Source: Cribrihabitans_A pelagius (lineage in GTDB: Bacteria; Pseudomonadota; Alphaproteobacteria; Rhodobacterales; Rhodobacteraceae). From it: 6,659 nucleotides of DNA. Positions 1-5,709 of this stretch are shown one piece after another; within the stretch, counting starts at the first letter, position 1; each line of letters opens with the position of its first letter. The notes under the pieces were generated by a model. That model saw nothing but the letters and a program-made list of their open reading frames with translations, was not told where the DNA came from and did not search any database. The stretch is taken from NCBI RefSeq assembly GCF_048820915.1, contig NZ_JBMERR010000051.1, positions 1-6,659 of the forward strand, in the 5' to 3' direction. A program made the position numbers and the translations under genes.

Positions 1-333
1 GCGAACACGACGTGCTGGCCTATATGGCCTTTCCCCGCCAGCATCGGACCAAGCTGCACAGCGCCAATCCGATTGAACGTCTGAACAAGGAGGTGAAGCG
101 CCGCGCCGATGTGGTCGGCATCTTCCCGAATGAGGCCTCCATCACCCGCCTGATCGGCGCCGTGCTGTTCGAACAGAACGACGAATGGCAGACCGCAAGC
201 CGATACATGCAGGTCGAGGCCTTCGCCCAGATCGACCATGAGGAGACAGATCCCATTCTCAGCATAACAACCCAGGCCGCCTGATCATGACCTCAGGCCA
301 TCTGGAAAATTGCACCAGCTTGACGGACGTGAC
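1..333 (+). mobile_element. Right end of an IS256-family insertion sequence
   Basis: The element comprises the transposase end plus about 50 bp of non-coding sequence after its stop codon. The stretch near 313-333 (ACCAGCTTGACGGACGTGAC) looks like the GACGGAC/ACGTGACC-type termini seen in IS256 relatives and is my best guess for the right inverted repeat. The left end is outside the window, so neither the matching repeat nor an 8-9 bp target duplication can be checked. The end coordinate is approximate. Confidence 0.55.
3..284 (+). CDS. IS256-family transposase, C-terminal part (5' end outside window)
   Basis: This is the last ~93 codons of a Mutator/IS256-type DDE transposase, the enzyme that cuts and inserts its own element. 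The reading frame is open from base 3 and stops with TGA at 282-284. The visible segment reads LAYMAFPRQHRTKLHS, then NPIERLNKEVKRRADVVGIF, then PNEASITRLIGAVLFEQNDE and W. This is the highly conserved end of the family; the E of NPIER probably belongs to the catalytic triad, whose two aspartates lie upstream, outside the window. GTG at 12 is an internal Val codon and not a start. Family proteins are about 400 aa, so roughly three quarters is missing from view, probably only because of the window edge. Nothing in the visible part is broken. The family call is confident; the exact IS name is unknown. Confidence 0.93.
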   Translation, partial: EHDVLAYMAFPRQHRTKLHSANPIERLNKEVKRRADVVGIFPNEASITRLIGAVLFEQNDEWQTASRYMQVEAFAQIDHEETDPILSITTQAA

Positions 334-611
334 CATCGACAGCTTCGGTTCACATTTCGTCTCTTTCCATGGTGATCCCAAGCTGCGTGCACAATGATGT
401 TGTTTGATACCAGTTTATTACGCGGACCAGTGAAGGCCAAGGCAACTTCGGCGGAAAGTTATCCCGCCAGTCTCATTCGGTTTACAGCTCAAATAGCTTG
501 TGCTGGTTCAGAAATCTCTTGAAAGTTTGTGGGAGGTAATGTGGGGTGATGGATGCGGTTGGTCCAGAAATCTTCAAAAACAAATGTTTGACAGAAAGTT
601 CGAGTCCCATC
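334..611. other. Intergenic stretch between two IS remnants, no recognisable gene
   Basis: About 280 bp lie between the IS256 end and the broken 3' end of the IS66-type gene. Base composition is visibly less GC-rich than the core genes. A short open frame of 43 codons begins with ATG at 394 and ends with TGA after an ISEIS-like reading, but it has no clear ribosome site or recognisable motif, so I do not call it. The stretch is most likely chromosomal or IS debris left by successive insertions and deletions. Confidence 0.5.
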
Positions 612-612
612 G

Positions 613-959
613 TTCTGCGATCCGGATTGCGGGCGTGCCGGGCGCCAGCTCGATCCTGACTTCGCCCGAAACGATCCGGATCACTTCTGCTGATGCGGCA
701 ATGTCCGGCTCCGGCTGCCCCTCCGGCACATCGCAGACCACCAGCGGGGCGAAGGCCGGTTCGTCCAGCTCCGCCGCTGGCAATACCAGCCCCCCTGCTT
801 CGCCAGCCGACGCCAGGCCGGCAGCTGGTTCGCTAAGATTCCGTAGCGCGCAGCCACGCCATTCACCGTCGCGCCTGGCTCGAGCGTGTCCGCCACCGCC
901 CGGGCCTTGGCTTCATCCGGCCAACGCCGGTGACCCGGCGCGTAGATCTCGACCCCCAA
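613..959 (-). pseudogene. tnpA: IS66-family accessory gene tnpA (Orf1-type), frameshifted and 3'-truncated
   Basis: Read on the minus strand, the first segment gives VEIYAPGHRRWPDEAKARAV, then ADTLEPGATVNGVAARYGIL, then ANQLPAWRRLAKQG. This is the typical N-terminal helix-turn-helix region of the small IS66 TnpA protein, an accessory factor for transposition. The frame is then lost in a run of six C (790-795; G on the coding strand). In another frame the gene continues as LVLPAAELDEPAFAPLVV and ends with SGEVRIELAPGTPAIRIAE. Seven G would restore the frame, so a single-base deletion is the simplest explanation. After IRIAE (near 613) the family sequence gives way to unrelated residues, so about 10 C-terminal residues are missing. 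No ATG starts the family-like part; a TTG at 957-959 is possible. The partner genes tnpB and tnpC are absent. This is a dead remnant, unless the homopolymer is a sequencing error. Confidence 0.85.
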
Positions 960-1316
960 TGATTTGAGAAACGAATTTCCAGCGCACAATGCGAAACGCA
1001 CTCCCCTCTGTGAGATGTGCAAGATCTCGCAGCAAGGGATAGGCGCCACAACGTGGGGCGCTAACCACGGTTAAGCCGACGCCTCTGCCCGGCCAGAGGG
1101 TTCTCCCGCGCCTGCCAGCCGCCCCTGGCTGCGCCAGGTCCGCCCGGCCCAACTGGAGAGGGGCTTTTGCCAAAAAGTACCGAGACGGGCGGGACCGCCC
1201 CCGCTCTTTCCGGAGGCCGTCGCGTGGGCGCGTTCAACGGGTCGAAAATTGAGAGGCTACCCCGCTGCGGAGGGCGGGAGTCCGATGCCGCCCAGCCTCG
1301 CCGCAGGGGGACCCGC
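960..1316. other. Hairpin-rich intergenic region between IS66 remnant and popZ-like gene
   Basis: About 355 bp without a gene I can support. It contains several short GC-rich inverted repeats: CCTCTG (1082-1087) with CAGAGG (1094-1099); GCCAG (1114-1118) with CTGGC (1125-1129); and, competing with the latter, CCTGGC (1124-1129) with GCCAGG (1133-1138). Just after the popZ-like stop, CTGCGG and CCGCAG arms flank a long loop (about 1256-1305), but no clear T-tract follows on the minus strand, so I do not call a terminator. In several alphaproteobacteria valS lies downstream of this gene type; it is not here. Confidence 0.5.
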
Positions 1317-2234
1317 TTAGAGCAAATCCTGGGTGGACAGCACCCGGTGGATTTCCCGGCGCACCAGCTTGCGGATGTTGCGGGTGATGCGTTCGCCAAG
1401 GGCGCCCTGCAGCTCTTCGCGCACGATGGAGGCCACAAGTTCGCGCAGACTGTCCTCGTCGTGGTAGGCGGCCTCCGGCGGCAGGCTCGCCAGTGCGGTA
1501 TCGGTCAAGGCGGTCTCCGCCAAGTCCGCGTCCATGTCCCTGTCCGGAGCGTTGCCGCCCTCTCCGGCGGCAGCGGCCCCGGTCTGCGCCGTCTCCAGGT
1601 CGTCCTGCCAGACGATGGTGCCGGTCGCGGTGCCGGAGAACGGGTCCTGCGAGGCGCCGTCGGGTTCCCATTCGCCGGGCGATTGGGCGACCTTGGCTTC
1701 CAGCTCGGCGATCTTCTGCAATACCGAGGCCGCACGGCCGCCTGCGGTGTTTGCGTTGCCGTTGATCCGGGGCGCAGCGGTTGCAGCGGAAAAAAGCGTG
1801 GCGCGCGGATCGGCCCAGGGGGCTTCGGCATCTGGCGCTTCGGCATGCGCATCCCGCTCTTCCGGGACGCGCTGGATTTCGTCCTTGGCGCAAGGGCCAG
1901 CGGCGGCATCTGCTCCCGCGGACGCCTCCGGCTCCGCCCAGATGCCAGCGCCCGCCTCAGGAACTGCGTCCGCACCGTTGAGCTTCAGGCACTCCATCCC
2001 GGCAAGATGGTCCAGCGCCGGCCCCGGTCCCGAAGGCCCAGTCCGCTCCTGCGCGGCGCCTGCTGCGGCACCCTCCGGCTGATCCGGTTTCTCGTGCACC
2101 CGCAACGCCGGGGTCAGCACCAGCCTCCCGGCAGGCTTCGGCGCCGCTTCCTGGGGGCGGCCGTCCTCGCTCACCAAGCGGCGGATCGAGGACAGCACGT
2201 CTTCTATTTCGGCATGCGTAACGGGATCGGACAT
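1317..2234 (-). CDS. PopZ-like / DUF2497-type polar organiser protein
   Basis: The protein has 305 aa. Residues 7-24 (HAEIEDVLSSIRRLVSED) match the N-terminal helix of PopZ/DUF2497 proteins (consensus like EEILASIRRIISED). Residues 25-255 are low-complexity and rich in Ala, Gly, Pro, Glu and Asp, as expected for an intrinsically disordered acidic linker. Residues 258-300 (LRELVASIVREEL, then ITRNIRKLVRREIHRVL) form a charged helical end resembling the PopZ C-terminal oligomerisation region. In Caulobacter, PopZ self-assembles at the cell pole and anchors ParB-bound origins; a similar scaffold role is inferred here. Caulobacter PopZ is 177 aa, so this linker is long, and the C-terminus is diverged enough that the call is family-like only. 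I chose the ATG at 2232-2234 because homology starts there; an upstream GTG at 2292-2294 is in frame but adds unconserved residues. It lies 77 bp downstream of tolC on the same strand. Confidence 0.7.
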   Translation of the reverse strand: MSDPVTHAEIEDVLSSIRRLVSEDGRPQEAAPKPAGRLVLTPALRVHEKPDQPEGAAAGAAQERTGPSGPGPALDHLAGMECLKLNGADAVPEAGAGIWAEPEASAGADAAAGPCAKDEIQRVPEERDAHAEAPDAEAPWADPRATLFSAATAAPRINGNANTAGGRAASVLQKIAELEAKVAQSPGEWEPDGASQDPFSGTATGTIVWQDDLETAQTGAAAAGEGGNAPDRDMDADLAETALTDTALASLPPEAAYHDEDSLRELVASIVREELQGALGERITRNIRKLVRREIHRVLSTQDLL

Positions 2235-2267
2235 GTTTCGGATTACCACTCTTGCCTTTTGGGAAAG

Positions 2268-2296
2268 AGTGTAGCGGGCTTCCCGCTCCCGCACAA
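2268..2296 (-). promoter_or_regulatory. Candidate sigma-70-type promoter for the popZ-like gene
   Basis: On the minus strand, TTGTGC (2291-2296) and TACACT (2268-2273) are separated by exactly 17 bp in the gap between tolC and the popZ-like ATG. The -10 matches 4 of 6 and the -35 matches 3 of 6 consensus positions. The -10 lies about 33 bp before the ATG, a reasonable distance. If real, the popZ-like gene can be transcribed independently of tolC. Chance matches of this quality are common, so this is weak. Confidence 0.3.
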
Positions 2297-2311
2297 CAAT
2301 CAGCTGGATTC

Positions 2312-3736
2312 TCAGTTGCGGCGCAAGGCCTTGAGAACACGGTCCAGGTCCTTGCCGCGCTTGCTGATGTGCGCGGGCGCGTCCTTCACGAGGTTGTAGT
2401 AGAGCGCCGGATCATAGATCTCCACCGGCAGGCCAAGATGGGCGGCGGTCAGCAGCCCCTGTGCCTGCAGCAGCCGGTAGGCTGCGGTCGCCTGGTTGGC
2501 CCGGGCCTGCACCCGCTCGGTCTGGGCGTCGAGCAGTTCCTGCTCGGCCTGCAGCACGTCGAGCGTGGTGCGCGCACCCAGGGTTGCCTCCTCGCGGATG
2601 CCGTCAAAGGCGACCTGTGCGGCCCGGATACGCTCATTCGAGGAGATCAGGCTGGCGCGCGCGGATTCGGCGTCGAAATAAGCGGCACTGACCGCCTGCT
2701 GCACCTGGCGCTGCACGGTGACCAGGCTGCCGCGCTCGGCATCGGCACGGGCAATGGCCTGGCGCCGCTGCGCCGCATTGCGGCCGCCGGTATAGAGATC
2801 CTGCGTCATCCGGATACCGATGCCGGTGGTGTTGCTGGTGCCGTCGCCGTCGTTCAGATCCTCGCTGACACCGGCCTGGGCGGTCAGGCTGACGCTGGGG
2901 CCGAGATCGCGGGTGAAGGCCTGCACCAGGATGTCGGCCGCCTTGACCGAGCGCTGCTGGCTCAGGAGATCGGGCTGGTTGCGCAGGGCAATTGCCTGCG
3001 CCTTGTTCAGCGGCGAGACCTGCGGCGGCAGGCTCGGCTGGCCCGCAATCGGGCCGGGCGCGCGGCCGACCACTTGGGCATAGGTCGCCTTCGCGGTGAG
3101 CAGATCGCCTTGGGCATCGGTCACACTGGCGCGGGCGGCGGCCACGCGGCTTTCGGCCAGGGCAACATCGGTGCGGGTCACCTCGCCCACCTCGAAACGG
3201 TCCTGCGCGGCCTTCAGTTCCTCTTGCAGCAGGCGGCGGTTGTTCTGCCGCAGGGCGACGATCTCCTGCGCCTGCAAAACGCCGACATAAGCTTGCACGG
3301 CGCTGAACAGCACTTGCTGCTCGACGCTGACCAGCTGCTGCCGGGTCGCGAGCACCAGCTCTTGCGCGGCCTGGCGGCGCAGGCGGGTGGCGCCGCCGTC
3401 ATAGAGCAGCTGGCTCAGCTGCAACTGGGTGGAGAGCGTGTTGCGCGTCGATTCGGAAAAGAAGCCGCCCTGCGACGGGCCGCGGGAATAGCTGTGGTTG
3501 GCGTCGATGGTCCATTGCACCAGCGGCCGCAGGGCCGACAGCGCAATCGCCGCATCCTCGTCGGTCACCCGCAACAGGGCGCGGTTCTGTTCCAGCAGGC
3601 CGCTGGTGCGGTAGGCGCCGATCATCGCATCGGTGAGGTTGTCGGCCGCCGCCTTCAGCGGTGCCAGCCCCGCGGCAGCAACTCCGCCTGCAATAACGAA
3701 AGCCTTCAGAACGCTTGCCGGAAATCTCTTTTGCAT
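2312..3736 (-). CDS. tolC: TolC-family outer-membrane efflux/type I secretion channel
   Basis: The protein has 474 aa, normal for TolC/OEP-family channels, which trimerise to span outer membrane and periplasm and dock to inner-membrane ABC or RND exporters. Residues 1-31 form a Sec signal peptide (KR, hydrophobic core, then AAA before D32). The internal duplication typical of the family is visible. LYDGGATRLR (111-120) is paired with LYTGGRNAAQR (314-324). GEVTRTDVALAESRVAAARA (184-203) is paired with GARTTLDVLQAEQELLDAQT (387-406). Long Gln/Ala-rich helices surround these motifs. I chose the ATG at 3734-3736 because it directly precedes the signal peptide; the frame is open further upstream, but those residues are not signal-like. 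No membrane-fusion or ABC partner is encoded nearby, so it is probably a shared house-keeping channel. It sits 139 bp downstream of the pcm-like gene on the same strand. The substrate is unknown. Confidence 0.93.
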   Translation of the reverse strand: MQKRFPASVLKAFVIAGGVAAAGLAPLKAAADNLTDAMIGAYRTSGLLEQNRALLRVTDEDAAIALSALRPLVQWTIDANHSYSRGPSQGGFFSESTRNTLSTQLQLSQLLYDGGATRLRRQAAQELVLATRQQLVSVEQQVLFSAVQAYVGVLQAQEIVALRQNNRRLLQEELKAAQDRFEVGEVTRTDVALAESRVAAARASVTDAQGDLLTAKATYAQVVGRAPGPIAGQPSLPPQVSPLNKAQAIALRNQPDLLSQQRSVKAADILVQAFTRDLGPSVSLTAQAGVSEDLNDGDGTSNTTGIGIRMTQDLYTGGRNAAQRRQAIARADAERGSLVTVQRQVQQAVSAAYFDAESARASLISSNERIRAAQVAFDGIREEATLGARTTLDVLQAEQELLDAQTERVQARANQATAAYRLLQAQGLLTAAHLGLPVEIYDPALYYNLVKDAPAHISKRGKDLDRVLKALRRN

Positions 3737-3875
3737 CACTTGCCCAATCCCTTGCCGCGCCGCCCGCCGCGGGTTGTTGCCATTGCCCGCCGCTGGTCCC
3801 GGCCGGGGTGTCTGATGTTGCCCGCCGCAGGCCGCGGCGGAGAAAGGTTCTGCGCCGGACCGGCCGTCGCCGGGC

Positions 3876-4529
3876 TCAGAGCGCAAAGGCCCGGTCTGCC
3901 TCAAACCCCGGCAGTACCGGAGCGGTGGCGTTGAACTCAAAACGCCAGGAGATCCGGCCCGCGCTCTTGTAGCCGATCTTCACCTCGCCCAGGGCGCCGG
4001 ACATGAACAGCACCGCCATCCGGCCGCCGTCCTTCAGTTGCTGCTCCAGCGCCGCGGGCAGCTTCTCCACGCCGCCCTGCACCAGGATCACGTCGTAAGG
4101 CCCGTGCTCTTCGGCGCCCTCAGACAGCGGCCCTTCGTGCACGATCGCGTTGTCGGCGGCGCTGCCCGTCAGCAGTGACTGCGCTTCGCCCGCCATCTGC
4201 CCGTCCTCCTCGACGCCGATCACCATCTGCGCCACCCGGGCAGCGACGGCGCTGGAATAGCCCAGCCCGCAACCCACATCGAGCACCAGCTCATCCGCCT
4301 GAATATCGAGCGCATCCAGCATCTTGGCAAAGGTGCGCGCCTCCAGCAGCACGCGGTTGCGGCCAAGCTCCAGATCCTGGTCGGCATAGGCTGCCTCGCG
4401 CCGGCCCGCCGGGACGAACTGTTCGCGCGGGACCGAGAGCATCGCCTCGATGACCGGATATTTGGTGACATCCGAGGGCCGCACCTGGGTGTCGACCATC
4501 ATGCGGCGGCGTTCGGCGAAATCGGGCAT
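3876..4529 (-). CDS. Protein-L-isoaspartate O-methyltransferase-like SAM-dependent methyltransferase
   Basis: The protein has 217 aa, close to the ~210 aa of Pcm enzymes, which methylate isoaspartyl residues for protein repair. The N-terminus (FAERRRMMVDTQVRPSDVT, then PREQFVP at 34-40) follows the alphaproteobacterial Pcm-like pattern. SAM-binding motif I is VLDVGCGLGY (82-91), followed by the acidic post-I position in VIGVEED (103-109), and YDVILVQGG (145-153) is in the motif II region. Where true Pcm has a GQTIS motif carrying the active-site Ser, this protein has LGRNRVLLEARTF (55-67), with no Ser or Thr before T66. Methyltransferase fold is therefore well supported, but repair activity is doubtful. 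The start is ATG at 4527-4529; the ribosome site is weak. It is first in line with tolC and the popZ-like gene. Databases will probably label it pcm by homology, so I leave the symbol blank. Confidence 0.88.
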   Translation of the reverse strand: MPDFAERRRMMVDTQVRPSDVTKYPVIEAMLSVPREQFVPAGRREAAYADQDLELGRNRVLLEARTFAKMLDALDIQADELVLDVGCGLGYSSAVAARVAQMVIGVEEDGQMAGEAQSLLTGSAADNAIVHEGPLSEGAEEHGPYDVILVQGGVEKLPAALEQQLKDGGRMAVLFMSGALGEVKIGYKSAGRISWRFEFNATAPVLPGFEADRAFAL

Positions 4530-4581
4530 CTGCTAAACTCGTCTGTTCAGTCTGTTATCTGAGGTTGTGGCACATCCGCCG

Positions 4582-4648
4582 CGGCACGGCAACGGGGCCC
4601 GTGCCGGAATGCGGCCTGCCCGCGGCAGGCTGCGGCGGATTGGCCGCA
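4582..4648. repeat. Cluster of three GC-rich hairpins upstream of the pcm-like gene
   Basis: Three inverted repeats follow one another: CGGCACGG (4582-4589) with CCGTGCCG (4599-4606); GCCTGCC (4614-4620) with GGCAGGC (4624-4630), extendable to about 10 pairs with one G-T; and TGCGGC (4631-4636) with GCCGCA (4643-4648). They lie between the DksA-like terminator and the pcm-like start. They may be REP-like DNA, part of the transcript leader, or transcription-end structures. No further function can be read from the sequence. Confidence 0.5.
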
Positions 4649-4654
4649 GGCGGC

Positions 4655-4690
4655 AAAAATACGGCGCCCGGCACAGTATGCCGGACGCCG
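4655..4690 (-). terminator. Intrinsic terminator of the DksA/TraR-like gene
   Basis: On the minus strand the stem CGGCG-T-CCGGCA, loop TACTG, then TGCCGG-G-CGCCG pairs over 11 bp with a single mismatch, and is followed by TATTTTT (4655-4661). It lies about 85 bp after the DksA-like stop codon and before the pcm-like start, so it separates the two transcription units. The T-tract exists only on the minus-strand transcript. Confidence 0.85.
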
Positions 4691-4774
4691 CAGCCTTCAC
4701 TTCAGGTCTTGGCATCTTAGGTCTTGGCGCCCTGATCCCGAGCCGTCCCGGCACCGCCGGGCGCGGCATCTGCC

Positions 4775-5089
4775 TTATTGCGAGCAGCTGTAGCAGAACG
4801 GGGATGAGGGGCTTTCCCTCAGCCACTCGCTGGAGATGTCGCTGCCGCAGATCTGGCAGTAGCCGTAGGAGCCCTCCCGCAGGCGGGCGAGCGCCACGTC
4901 GATGGCGCGCAGCTCTTCAACGCAGACCGGCGCGGTTTCCGCCAGCGGCGCCGCCACGATCCGCCGGGCCGAAATGCCGCGGCTGGATCTGCGCGGCGCG
5001 GCAGGGCCGGGCTGCACCGGGCCGCCCAGCGTCCCCGGGAGTGTCTTGCGCTTACCTTCAAGAAGTTCCTTCGACATGGATAATTCCAT
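4775..5089 (-). CDS. Short DksA/TraR-family C4 zinc-finger protein
   Basis: The protein has 104 aa. The C-terminus has the DksA/TraR finger: CQIC (78-81) and CYSC (99-102), 17 residues apart, within GYCQICGSDISSEWLRES. The preceding helix CVEELRAIDVALARLREGSY (56-75) is the usual lead-in to the finger. DksA (151 aa) and TraR bind the RNA polymerase secondary channel and alter initiation, usually with ppGpp. This protein is too short for the long DksA coiled coil, and its N-terminal 50 residues are Pro/Arg-rich with no visible DxxDxA tip, so polymerase action is inferred from the finger only. I chose ATG at 5087-5089 over the in-frame ATG at 5075-5077 because GGAGGAGG lies 6 bp upstream of the first. 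It is divergent from the entericidin gene and ends with its own terminator. Confidence 0.87.
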   Translation of the reverse strand: MELSMSKELLEGKRKTLPGTLGGPVQPGPAAPRRSSRGISARRIVAAPLAETAPVCVEELRAIDVALARLREGSYGYCQICGSDISSEWLRESPSSPFCYSCSQ

Positions 5090-5095
5090 ACTTCG

Positions 5096-5103
5096 CCTCC
5101 TCC
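5096..5103 (-). promoter_or_regulatory. Strong Shine-Dalgarno site deciding the DksA-like start
   Basis: GGAGGAGG on the minus strand is 6 bp from the ATG at 5089, ideal spacing. The alternative ATG 12 bp further downstream would be 18 bp away, too far. This favours the longer 104-residue protein. Confidence 0.75.
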
Positions 5104-5145
5104 GCTTCGGTTGTCGCGCACCCTAACACCGGGGGACTGTAGCAC

Positions 5146-5161
5146 ATTGACCTCCGTCAAT
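5146..5161. promoter_or_regulatory. Fnr/Crp-family-like palindromic operator in divergent promoter region
   Basis: ATTGAC-CTCC-GTCAAT is a perfect 6-bp inverted repeat with a 4-bp centre. It fits the TTG-N8-CAA skeleton of Crp/Fnr-family sites and is close to the Fnr/FnrL consensus TTGAT-N4-ATCAA, differing at one symmetric position in each arm. It lies 57 bp from the DksA-like start and 88 bp from the entericidin start, so it could control either or both. Its TTGACC also could serve as a plus-strand -35 element, in which case binding would block the promoter. Binding is an inference. Confidence 0.5.
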
Positions 5162-5248
5162 GAACTCGCAGGATATGGGAGGACCGCAACCAATGCGGAA
5201 AATCCTTCACATCCACACGCGCCCCGGCGGCCGAAAAAGGACAGAGAC

Positions 5249-5386
5249 ATGATTCGCACACTATTAATCGCATTGGCCTGCCTGGGCCTTGGCGCCTGCG
5301 AGACCACCAAGGGCGCAGGCCGCGACATCTCCAAGGCCGGGCAGGCCATCACCGGCGCGGCGCAGGACGTGCAGAACAGTTTCTGA
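5249..5386 (+). CDS. Entericidin A/B-family small lipoprotein
   Basis: The protein has 45 aa. Residues 1-16 form a lipoprotein signal peptide ending in the lipobox LGAC, with the lipidated Cys at 17 and E18 following. The mature part, ETTKGAGRDISKAGQAITGA and AQDVQNSF, matches the entericidin pattern (C-x-T-x-KGAGKDI-x-x-G-x-x-I). E. coli ecnA/ecnB encode a membrane-anchored antidote/toxin pair induced in stationary phase; most alphaproteobacteria carry single copies with unproven function. Only one copy is present here. The ATG at 5249-5251 is preceded by AAAAAGGA, about 7 bp away. The frame is open upstream, but those codons are not protein-like. It is divergent from the DksA-like gene and followed by a hairpin terminator. 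Confidence 0.9.
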   Translation: MIRTLLIALACLGLGACETTKGAGRDISKAGQAITGAAQDVQNSF

Positions 5387-5416
5387 GTTTTCCGGCTGGT
5401 ACGCTGATGCATAGAA

Positions 5417-5441
5417 AACGCCCGGCCAGCCGCCGGGCGTT
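5417..5441. terminator. Bidirectional hairpin terminator between convergent genes
   Basis: AACGCCCGGC (5417-5426) and GCCGGGCGTT (5432-5441) form a perfect 10-bp stem with loop CAGCC. On the minus strand the stem continues into TTCTAT, giving a T-rich tail after the small exported protein gene. On the plus strand it is followed by CGGTTT, weaker but usable for the entericidin gene. It sits 30 bp after the entericidin stop and 25 bp after the stop of the convergent gene. Confidence 0.82.
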
Positions 5442-5466
5442 CGGTTTGCTGCCGGCCGCGGCCGGC

Positions 5467-5709
5467 TCATTCGATTCCGAGCATCTCCTTGGCTTCGGCC
5501 AGGGTCTCGACCGAGGCGTCATGCTCGCCCGCGTCATGCAGCTCCTGCCCTTCGTCGCGCAGCTCCTGAACCCGCGCCAGATCGGCCTCCGACAGCTCGG
5601 TGCCCGCGGCAATCGCCTCGTCGATGGCAGCAATATCGGCTGGGCACTGGCTGGCGAAAACCGGTGATGCCAGCAGGCTGAAGGCTGCGGCCCAAGTCAG
5701 GTATTTCAT
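5467..5709 (-). CDS. Small exported helical protein of unknown function
   Basis: The protein has 80 aa. Residues 1-19 (MKYLTWAAAFSLLASPVFA) form a clear Sec signal peptide, with cleavage expected after VFA, so the mature ~61 residue protein should be periplasmic. The mature part is acidic and mostly helical: QCPADIAAIDEAIAAG, then ELSEADLARVQELRDEGQEL and HDAGEHDASVETLAEAKEML. The DLARVQELRDEGQELHDAG... segment looks like a helical pair, TPR-like in feel but too short to call. There is one Cys (22) but no lipobox. ATG at 5707-5709 has GGGGAGG 8 bp upstream, a strong ribosome site. Similar hypothetical proteins are familiar from Rhodobacteraceae, but I know no function. It is convergent with the entericidin gene and shares its terminator. 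Confidence 0.85.
   Translation of the reverse strand: MKYLTWAAAFSLLASPVFASQCPADIAAIDEAIAAGTELSEADLARVQELRDEGQELHDAGEHDASVETLAEAKEMLGIE

Noticed and set aside
500..967. 155-codon open frame on the plus strand
   Set aside because: It runs antisense to the IS66 tnpA remnant, is Ser/Pro/Ala-rich and has no motif or ribosome site.
1167..2399. 410-codon open frame on the plus strand opposite the popZ-like gene
   Set aside because: It is Gly/Arg-rich with no family motif, and spans an intergenic region and two unrelated minus-strand genes; a composition artefact.
2252..3934. 560-codon open frame on the plus strand opposite tolC
   Set aside because: It is the antisense mirror of tolC in high-GC DNA. 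Its translation shows no recognisable domain, while the minus strand gives a signal peptide and duplicated TolC motifs.
4533..4826. 97-codon minus-strand frame between the pcm-like and DksA-like genes
   Set aside because: It crosses the strong terminator and overlaps the DksA-like 3' end in another frame, with Pro/Arg-rich sequence and no motif.
5184..5198. CCGCA/TGCGG hairpin before the entericidin gene
   Set aside because: Only 5 bp with a 5-base loop; too weak to call a leader structure or attenuator.
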